Shown: positions 59,066 through 64,000 of the stretch, in pieces
Layout of the letters: every line of letters begins with the position of its first letter
Numbering within the stretch: the stretch's first letter is position 1
NCBI RefSeq assembly: GCF_006088715.1
Contig: NZ_CP030771.1
Span: 4,402,001 to 4,466,000 of the forward strand
DNA length: 64,000 bases
Origin: Streptomyces sp. YIM 121038
GTDB taxonomy: Bacteria; Actinomycetota; Actinomycetes; Streptomycetales; Streptomycetaceae
Reading direction: 5' to 3'
Translations under genes and position numbers: made by a program
The notes under the pieces: model-generated
What the model was told of the DNA's origin: nothing
Databases searched by the model: none
What the model saw: only the letters and a program-made list of their open reading frames with translations

Positions 59066-59460
59066 AGCGTTCCCCCTTCGGCGCAGGGGGACGCGGCCGC
59101 GCCGGTCAACGCGGCGGGATGGTGTTCCCCCCAGGGCCGGTCCTCACCGCGCTCGTTCTCCCCCGAGCCCGGCGTGTCGGCCGCGGCGTCCATTGGACGC
59201 GGGCGCCTCACCCCGCGTCAATTCGCTGCCCATTCCCGGCGGGTCATGCTGTTTGCGCAGGCCAGGGGTTCAGGCGGCGCGGGTGGCCGGTTCGCGAGGG
59301 TGGCCGGCGTGGAGGTGCCGCTGCCACGGACCGCCGCCGCGGCCGGGCCGCCCCGCACGGCCCGGCCGCGGCGGAGTGGCTGGGCGGCGCGTGACCGCGC
59401 CTCCGTGCGTATCGTTGTACTGCGCGGCTGCCCGCACCCGGGGGCCGGGGAGGAGCCACG
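59066..59460. other. Spacer between AfsR-type and Uma2 genes with three hairpins
   Basis: GCGTCC-ATT-GGACGC (59185-59199) and GACGCGGG-CCCGCGTC (59195-59202 with 59211-59218) share bases and exclude each other. A third, perfect 17-bp stem with a seven-base loop (arms CCGCCGCGGCCGGGCCG and CGGCCCGGCCGCGGCGG) lies at 59334-59374. A GTATCGTTGTACTG stretch near 59408 may be part of the Uma2 promoter. No gene is supported. Confidence 0.45.
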
Positions 59461-60048
59461 ATGTCCGTCGTAGAGAACGACAGGATCGACATGGCCGACT
59501 ACAACGCCGAGAGCCTGGACCAGTGGTTCGAGCTGATCGAGCGGATGGTCCCCGAGGGAATCAAGGCAGAGGTTGTCGAGGGGGCAGTCGCCATGGTGCC
59601 GCAGCGCAATGTGCACTGGCAGATCATCCGGAGGATCCTCTACGCACTGGACGACAGGTTCGGCCGTGATGCACTGGTGATGACGGATGTACGCATCGAC
59701 TTCCCCGGCTACCAGAACGGTTTCTGCCCGGACGTGGCGAGGTTCCGCGACGGAGCGAAGCCGGACGCGGAAGGGCGCTGGTGCTACGAGGACGTGGAGT
59801 TCGTCGCGGAGGTCATCTCCCGGGGCACAGGGCGGAACGACTACGGCCCGAAGAAGACCACCTATGCCGACGCCGGTGTGCCCGTCTACCTCATCGCCGA
59901 TCCGTACCAAGGCCGCTGCCACGTCTACACCAACCCCAAGAACGGCGAGTACCTGGCCGTCTCCAAGTCCGACTTCGGTGACGAGGTCGACCTGACAGGC
60001 ACGGTCGTCGACCTCGTCCTCACCACCGCCGGCTTCCCCCGCGACTGA
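59461..60048 (+). CDS. Uma2-family (PD-(D/E)XK-like) restriction-endonuclease-fold protein
   Basis: 195 residues from ATG 59461, with GGGGAGGAG 6 bases upstream. The family catalytic pattern is seen in FCPDVARFRDG (near 81), VEFVAEVISRGTGRNDYGPKKTTYADAGVPVYLIADP (near 105-142, no more than this pattern), with Asp, Glu and Lys in the expected order. Uma2 (DUF820) proteins are expanded in actinobacteria and cyanobacteria, and the DNA target and role are unknown. Codons such as ATC, AAG, GAT and CAA are more varied than in neighbours, and third-position GC is lower, hinting at recent acquisition or weak codon selection. Confidence 0.85.
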   Translation: MSVVENDRIDMADYNAESLDQWFELIERMVPEGIKAEVVEGAVAMVPQRNVHWQIIRRILYALDDRFGRDALVMTDVRIDFPGYQNGFCPDVARFRDGAKPDAEGRWCYEDVEFVAEVISRGTGRNDYGPKKTTYADAGVPVYLIADPYQGRCHVYTNPKNGEYLAVSKSDFGDEVDLTGTVVDLVLTTAGFPRD

Positions 60049-60080
60049 CCCCCGGCTCCCCCGGCTCCCCCGGGCCTCTT

Positions 60081-60110
60081 GCTTCGAGCGCACTTCAAGC
60101 CGTTGGCTTG
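60081..60110. promoter_or_regulatory. Overlapping palindromes upstream of the aldo/keto reductase gene
   Basis: GCTTCGAG-CGCA-CTTCAAGC (60081-60100) looks like a MerR-type operator. CAAGCC-GTT-GGCTTG (60096-60110) is a perfect palindrome ending six bases before ATG 60117. One or both may be the binding site of an unlinked regulator. Confidence 0.5.
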
Positions 60111-60116
60111 GACCCC

Positions 60117-61109
60117 ATGAAGTACACGCAGCTGGGACGCACGGGGCTCAAGGTCAGCCGGCTCACGCTCGGGACCATGAACTTCGGGCCGCAGACGGAC
60201 GAAGCCGACAGCCACGCCATCATGGACGCCGCGCTCAACGCGGGGATCAACTTCTTCGACACCGCCAACGTGTACGGCTGGGGTGAGAACAAGGGCCGCA
60301 CCGAGGAGATCATCGGCAGCTGGTTCGCCCGGGGCGGCGGGCGGCGCGACAAGGTCGTGCTCGCCACGAAGGTGTACGCCAGCATGGCCGCCGACGGGGC
60401 CCCGCCCTGGCCCAACCACGACCTCCTCTCGGCCGTCAACATCCGCCGCTCCGTCGAGGCCTCGCTCCGCCGCCTCCAGACCGACCACATCGACGTCTAC
60501 CAGTTCCACCACATCGACCGGAACACCCCGTTCGAGGAGATCTGGCAGGCCATCGACGTCCTCGTGCGGCAGGGCAAGATCCTGTACGCGGGGTCGAGCA
60601 ACTTCCCCGGCTACAAGATCGCCCAGGCCAACGAGACCGCGCGCCGCCTCGGCAGCTACGGCCTCGTCAGCGAGCAGTGCCTGTACAACCTCGCGGAGCG
60701 GCGCGCCGAGATGGAGGTCGTCCCGGCCGCGCGGGAGTACGGCCTCGGCGTCATCCCCTGGTCGCCGCTGCACGGCGGTCTGCTCGGCGGCGTCCTGAAG
60801 AAGCAGGCCGACGGCGGGCGGCGGACCGAGGGCCGGGCCGCGGAGGCGCTGGCCGACGGGGCGGTGCGGGCGCGGATCCAGGCCTACGAGGACCTGCTCG
60901 ACGAGCACGGCCTCGCGCCCGGCGAGGTGGCCCTGGCGTGGCTGCTCACCCGCCCCGGCGTCACCGGGCCGATCGTCGGGCCGCGCACGGCCGAGCAGCT
61001 CGCGTCGGCCCTCCGGGCGGTCGACCTCGACCTGACCGCGGAGCTCCGCGCGTCCCTCGACGACATCTTCCCGGGCCCGGGCCCGTCCCCGGAGGCGTTC
61101 GCCTGGTAG
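60117..61109 (+). CDS. Aldo/keto reductase
   Basis: 330 residues from ATG 60117. Catalytic tetrad: Asp and Tyr in NFFDTANVYGWGE (near 48-60), Lys in VVLATKVYASM (near 82), His in IDVYQFHHIDRNTPFEE (near 125-141). The cofactor loop TLGTMNFGP is at the N-terminus, and the NADPH-binding tail has GPIVGPRTAEQLASALRAVD near 288-307. It reduces aldehydes or ketones with NADPH. It is preceded by a MerR-type operator, so it may answer to an electrophile or a redox signal. The substrate is unknown. Confidence 0.92.
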   Translation: MKYTQLGRTGLKVSRLTLGTMNFGPQTDEADSHAIMDAALNAGINFFDTANVYGWGENKGRTEEIIGSWFARGGGRRDKVVLATKVYASMAADGAPPWPNHDLLSAVNIRRSVEASLRRLQTDHIDVYQFHHIDRNTPFEEIWQAIDVLVRQGKILYAGSSNFPGYKIAQANETARRLGSYGLVSEQCLYNLAERRAEMEVVPAAREYGLGVIPWSPLHGGLLGGVLKKQADGGRRTEGRAAEALADGAVRARIQAYEDLLDEHGLAPGEVALAWLLTRPGVTGPIVGPRTAEQLASALRAVDLDLTAELRASLDDIFPGPGPSPEAFAW

Positions 61110-61326
61110 CACGGGGGCCGGTGCCGGGCCTCGGGGCTGGGGCTAAGCCCGGGCCCTGAGGCCCGGCTCACGGCCTGGCCCGGCATGGCCCGGCCCCGGC
61201 TCCGGCTCCGGCTGGCGCAGGAAGGCCTGAATCCCGTCCCGCCCGGTGCGACCCGGTGCGACCCGGCTCGCTCCACGCCCGTCGTACGCGGTACGCGGTA
61301 CGCGCGTCGCCCGGCGGCGGGGGCAG

Positions 61327-61416
61327 CTACTTTCCGGCTGCCGCCGCCAGTGCCACCACGACGAACATCAACACGAGCACACCGGCCATGATCCGGTTCC
61401 TGGTCTTGGGATCCAC
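61327..61416 (-). CDS. Small single-span membrane protein (29 residues)
   Basis: GTG 61416 encodes a 29-residue peptide: a charged start VDPKTRNRI followed by a hydrophobic helix MAGVLVLMFVVVALAAAAG and a final Lys. Codon use is Streptomyces-like. A TACGCT hexamer lies 7 bases upstream, as in leaderless genes, and no ribosome binding site is present. Similar tiny membrane proteins with a TRNR(I/M)-like start are common in Streptomyces (memory). Function is unknown. Confidence 0.5.
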   Translation of the reverse strand: MDPKTRNRIMAGVLVLMFVVVALAAAAGK

Positions 61417-61468
61417 GCCATCGAGCGTAACCGCCCCGGCGGATCCCCCACGGAGCGCCCCAGCCCCA

Positions 61469-61560
61469 CCCCTCCCCGAACCAGGTGCTGCCGCCCCTGG
61501 CACCCCGCCCGCGAACCCCCGCGCTGACGCGCTCGTCCTCAAACGCCGGACGGGCTGAAT
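61469..61560 (-). repeat. Dispersed repeat with GGCGTTTGAGGA core, copy 3 (divergent)
   Basis: On the minus strand: CAGCCCGTCCGGCGTTTGAG, GACGAGCGCGTCAGCGCGG, then a divergent GC-rich tail ending GGTTCGGGGAGGGG. The core matches copies at 8.70 and 34.03 kb. It is in the convergent-side gap between the aldo/keto reductase and ThpR genes. Confidence 0.55.
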
Positions 61561-61639
61561 CAGCCCCACCACAGCGCTGCTCCCCTCAACCGACGGGCCC
61601 CTCACCACCAACATCACCCCCAGCCGGAGAGGCCAAGAC

Positions 61640-61872
61640 CCCACCCACCCGCCCCCTGGCAGCACAGATGGGGGCGGTGGGCAACGGCGGGAAAGCCGCC
61701 AGGTCGGGGCCCGGCCAGGCCGCCGGGGCAGCACGGGTGGGGGCGGTGGGGGAAAACCCGCCGCGGTAGCGGCGGGCGACGGCGGGGAAGCCGCCAGGTC
61801 GGGGTCCGGCCGGGTCGCCGGGGCGGCAACGGGTGGGGGCGGTGGGAGAGAACCCGCCGCGGTAGCGGTGGG
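61640..61872. repeat. G-quadruplex + hairpin composite repeats, copies 4 and 5, with a third partial unit
   Basis: Units of about 96 bp: a partial unit from 61665, a full one from 61734 and a last one from 61830. The last two start CGGGTGGGGGCGGTGGG and have hairpins CCCGCCGC-GGTA-GCGGCGGG (61757-61776) and CCCGCCGC-GGTA-GCGGTGGG (61853-61872). The link sequence CGGCGGGGAAGCCGCCAGGT is shared. CCCCACCCACCCGCCCCC (61639-61656) is a further G-quadruplex tract on the minus strand. Confidence 0.6.
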
Positions 61873-61879
61873 GAGGGGC

Positions 61880-62449
61880 TCAGGTGCGGAGGGGCCAGGT
61901 GGACAGGGGCTCGTAGCGGGGGCGAGCCCCCTGCAGACCGGCCCGGGGCAAGTGGCTGCGGACGAGCACCAGCTCCCCCACCTCCCACTCCGCCCCCGAG
62001 AACCCCCCAAGGCCCTCCACGAACGGCCGCAGCCCCACCTCCCCCCGCCCCCGCGCCAGGGTGAGGTGGGGATGGAAGCCCCGCCCCGCGTCCACGCCGG
62101 GCCCGGCCCCGGCCCTGCGCCCCGCCGCGGACACCCGCTCCGCGAGCAGCCGCAGCGCGGCCGCCTCCCCGGCCACCCCCGCCCACAGCGCCCGGTCCCC
62201 GAACCGCCCGCCCCCGCGCAGCGCGAGCGCGAACGGCGCGGTGCGCCAGGCCGCCCGCCCGAGCCGCGCGCCGAGGTCGGCCACGACCGCGTCGTCGACC
62301 TCGCCGAGGAAGGCCAGCGTCAGATGCCACCCGGCACGCTCGGTCCAGCGCAGCGCCCCCGCGTCGGGCAGCCGCTTCAAGTCGTCCACGCGCCCGTCGA
62401 GTTCGGCCACCACGCGCTCCGGGGGCAGCACCGCCACGAAGAGTCTCAT
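61880..62449 (-). CDS. thpR: RNA 2',3'-cyclic phosphodiesterase (ThpR, 2'-5' RNA ligase family)
   Basis: 189 residues from ATG 62449. The two catalytic HxTL motifs are WHLTLAFLG (near 41-49) and HPHLTLARGR (near 125-134). The N-terminal MRLFVAVLPPERVVAELDG is typical of the LigT/2H family. The enzyme opens 2',3'-cyclic phosphates; its cellular role in bacteria is unclear. It lies 17 bp from the divergent GNAT start, so the two promoters overlap. Its 3' end reaches the composite repeat array. Confidence 0.93.
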   Translation of the reverse strand: MRLFVAVLPPERVVAELDGRVDDLKRLPDAGALRWTERAGWHLTLAFLGEVDDAVVADLGARLGRAAWRTAPFALALRGGGRFGDRALWAGVAGEAAALRLLAERVSAAGRRAGAGPGVDAGRGFHPHLTLARGRGEVGLRPFVEGLGGFSGAEWEVGELVLVRSHLPRAGLQGARPRYEPLSTWPLRT

Positions 62450-62454
62450 GCGGC

Positions 62455-62460
62455 TAGCCT
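62455..62460 (+). promoter_or_regulatory. -10 box of the GNAT gene (TAGCCT), leaderless start
   Basis: TAGCCT is followed by six bases and ATG 62467. It overlaps the palindrome GGCTAGCC and lies only 6-11 bp upstream of the divergent thpR start, so the two genes share a very compact control region. Confidence 0.45.
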
Positions 62461-62466
62461 GCCCTG

Positions 62467-63006
62467 ATGGACAGCAACAGCACAGATCACACCGGCCCCA
62501 TACGCGTACGCACGGGCGGCGCGGAGGACGTACCCGTGTTCCTCGGTCTGCTCGACAGCGCCGCCGAGTGGCTGGTGGCGCAGGGGTACACGAAGCAGTG
62601 GGGCACCGAGCCGCTGTCGGCGAATCCGCGGGTGGTGGAGTCCGTGGAGAAGTACCTCGCCACGGGCACGCCGTGGATCGCCGAGGTGGACGGGGTGCCC
62701 GCGGGCATGCTGATGCTCACCGACAGCCCCACCGGCTACGTGGCGCCGGTCGACGAGCCCGAGCGGTACGTGCACTACCTCGCCACCGCCGGGCGCTTCG
62801 CGGGCCTGGGCGTGGGCAGGACGCTGCTGGCCCGCGCCGCGGCCGAGACCCGCGCCCAGGGCGTGTCCCTGCTGCGGGTCGACTGCTACGCGGGCAACGG
62901 CGGCAGGCTCGTCGCGTACTACGAGAGCAACGGTTTCGTCCGTACGGAGACCTTCACGGCGAAGGACGGCACCTGGCCGGGCCAGGTCCTCGCCATGCGG
63001 GTCTGA
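62467..63006 (+). CDS. GNAT-family N-acetyltransferase
   Basis: 179 residues from ATG 62467. The acetyl-CoA motif is YLATAGRFAGLGVGRTLLARAA (near 102-123, Gly-x-Gly loop), and motif B is LLRVDCYAGNGGRLVAYYESNGFV near 138-161. The N-terminal part (LDSAAEWLVAQGYTKQWG) is that of the actinobacterial small-molecule acetyltransferases. The substrate is unknown. It converges with the MFS gene at 48 bp. The message is probably leaderless. Confidence 0.88.
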   Translation: MDSNSTDHTGPIRVRTGGAEDVPVFLGLLDSAAEWLVAQGYTKQWGTEPLSANPRVVESVEKYLATGTPWIAEVDGVPAGMLMLTDSPTGYVAPVDEPERYVHYLATAGRFAGLGVGRTLLARAAAETRAQGVSLLRVDCYAGNGGRLVAYYESNGFVRTETFTAKDGTWPGQVLAMRV

Positions 63007-63054
63007 GCAAGGCCCGGCCCCGGCCCCGTACGGGACCGGGGCTCCGGGGCCGGT

Positions 63055-64000
63055 TCACGCCGCCGGGGCGAGCGCCACCTCGCGCGGCACGAAGCGCACG
63101 TGCTGGCGGCCCCGGCGCAGATCCACCTGCAGGCGCAGGTTGGCCGCGCGCGCCAGGCCCAGGCCGACGCCGAGCGAGGCCAGGGCGACGACGAGCCCGC
63201 CGAGCGCGAAGCTCACGCGGACCCCGTAGGTGTCGGTGAGCCAGCCGAAGAGCGGCCCGCCGAAGGGGGTGCCGCCGACGAACACCATCATGAACAGGCT
63301 CATCACCCGGCCCCGCATCTCGGGGTCGGTGGCCATCTGCACCGAGGAGTTCGCGGTGACGTTGACGGTCAGGCCGATCGCGCCGACGGGGATGAGCAGC
63401 GCCGCGAAGACGTACGCGTTCGGCACGGCGGCCACGGCGATCAGGGCGGCGCCGAAGAGCCCCGCCGTGGCGGTGAGCATCCGCAGCCTGGACGTCCGGC
63501 GCCGGGCGGCGAGCAGCGCGCCGATCAGCGATCCGGCGGCCATCAGCGTGGTGAACGCCGCGTACATGCCGGAGCCGCCGTGGAAGACGTCGTCGGCGTA
63601 CGCGCTCAGCCAGATCGGGAAGTTGAAGCCGAACGTGCCGATGAAACCGATCAGGACGATGGGCCAGATCAGCTCCGGGTGCGCGCGCACGTAGGTCAGG
63701 CCCTCGCGCAGCTGGCCCTTGCCGCGGCGCGGGGCGAGCGGGCTGCGGGTCAGTTCGCCGGTGCGCATGAGCAGCAGACCGGCGATCGGCGCGAGGAAGG
63801 ACAGGCCGTTCGCCAGGAAGGCGTAGCCGGGTCCGACGGCGGCGGTCACGACGCCCGCGACGGCGGGGCCGACGAGGCGGGCGGACTGGAAGTTGGCCGA
63901 GTTCAGGCTGACGGCGTTGCGCACCTGGTCCGGGCCGACCAGCTCGGAGACGAAGGACTGGCGGGTGGGGTTGTCGACGACGGTGACGAGGCCGGTGAAG
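63055..64000 (-). CDS. MFS transporter (MFS_3/EntS-like), 5' part outside the window
   Basis: About 315 residues are visible and the frame is open at the right edge, so the N-terminus is missing. Helices and loops of the second half are intact: FTGLVTVVDNPTRQSFVSELV at the edge, GPGYAFLANGLSFLAPIAGLLL, then LIWPIVLIGFIGTFGFNFPIW, MATDPEMRGRVMSLFMMVFVGGTPFGGPL near the end. The 'NPTRQSFVSELVG' and 'RGRVMSL' segments are typical of the TMEM/enterobactin-exporter-like MFS_3 group. The substrate is unknown; siderophores or drugs are possible. The C-terminal tail is Arg-rich (RRGRQHVRFVPREV). Confidence 0.88.
   Translation of the reverse strand, partial: FTGLVTVVDNPTRQSFVSELVGPDQVRNAVSLNSANFQSARLVGPAVAGVVTAAVGPGYAFLANGLSFLAPIAGLLLMRTGELTRSPLAPRRGKGQLREGLTYVRAHPELIWPIVLIGFIGTFGFNFPIWLSAYADDVFHGGSGMYAAFTTLMAAGSLIGALLAARRRTSRLRMLTATAGLFGAALIAVAAVPNAYVFAALLIPVGAIGLTVNVTANSSVQMATDPEMRGRVMSLFMMVFVGGTPFGGPLFGWLTDTYGVRVSFALGGLVVALASLGVGLGLARAANLRLQVDLRRGRQHVRFVPREVALAPAA

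Overview
The window is chromosomal DNA of a Streptomyces-type actinomycete. The third codon position is almost always G or C, starts are often GTG, and many genes overlap by ATGA or GTGA. It carries typical Streptomyces families: a DmdR1-type iron repressor, an SCO4402-family protein, a BldG-like STAS protein, an NsdA-like regulator, SARP/AfsR, Uma2 and an F420-dependent PPOX enzyme. From memory, the gene order from the calcium-binding protein (13.6 kb) through dmdR1 (29.7 kb) to serC (47.9 kb) resembles the SCO4411-SCO4366 part of the S. coelicolor core. No rRNA, tRNA, CRISPR array, prophage or insertion sequence was found.

Layout. 0-2.4 kb: a GlxA-type regulator (cut by the window edge) and an MFS transporter. 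2.4-13.5 kb: a catabolic block for a CoA-activated substrate, with flavin reductase, enoyl-CoA hydratase/isomerase, zinc alcohol dehydrogenase, three acyl-CoA dehydrogenases, an SDR, a cyclase-family hydrolase and a CoA ligase. Its promoters share a 15-bp palindrome, CTGAYG-N3-CRTYAG, found four times. 8.8-17 kb: signalling genes (HATPase anti-sigma-like protein, EF-hand protein, STAS protein, sigma factor with zinc-finger anti-sigma factor). 17-30.4 kb: purU, an SCO4402-family gene, a branched-chain amino acid-type binding lipoprotein, a proline-rich membrane protein, an NsdA-like regulator, a lone Prim-Pol domain, an ABC exporter, a PAS/GAF protein, a SIS protein and dmdR1. 31-34 kb: a hydrolase with a TTA (bldA) codon, pdxH and a citrate synthase.

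34-42.7 kb is a tightly coupled seven-gene operon resembling the acyclic-terpene (Atu) or leucine (Liu) pathways: a TIGR03084 protein, AtuA, both subunits of a biotin-dependent acyl-CoA carboxylase, an acyl-CoA dehydrogenase, an enoyl-CoA hydratase and a terminal TetR regulator. A strong palindrome lies upstream of its first gene. 42.8-49 kb: an EamA exporter, a large FAD/Fe-S oxidoreductase with an in-frame palindromic insert, a 1-kb repeat-filled spacer, and serC. 49-51.9 kb: a drug-exporter ABC pair divergent from its TetR regulator, with paired operators between them. 52-64 kb: small enzymes and surface proteins, a DUF418 membrane protein overlapping a large SARP/AfsR regulator tail to tail, Uma2, an aldo/keto reductase, a 29-residue membrane microprotein, ThpR, a GNAT acetyltransferase and a truncated MFS gene.

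The most unusual signals are non-coding. One is a composite repeat that pairs a G-quadruplex tract with a hairpin, in five copies at three intergenic loci. Another is a minisatellite of about 78 bp upstream of serC. A third is a minus-strand promoter, short reading frame and branched RNA structure at 26.9-27.15 kb. There is also a palindromic repeat captured inside an oxidoreductase gene, and a long reading frame antisense to dmdR1 that recalls the described adm gene.
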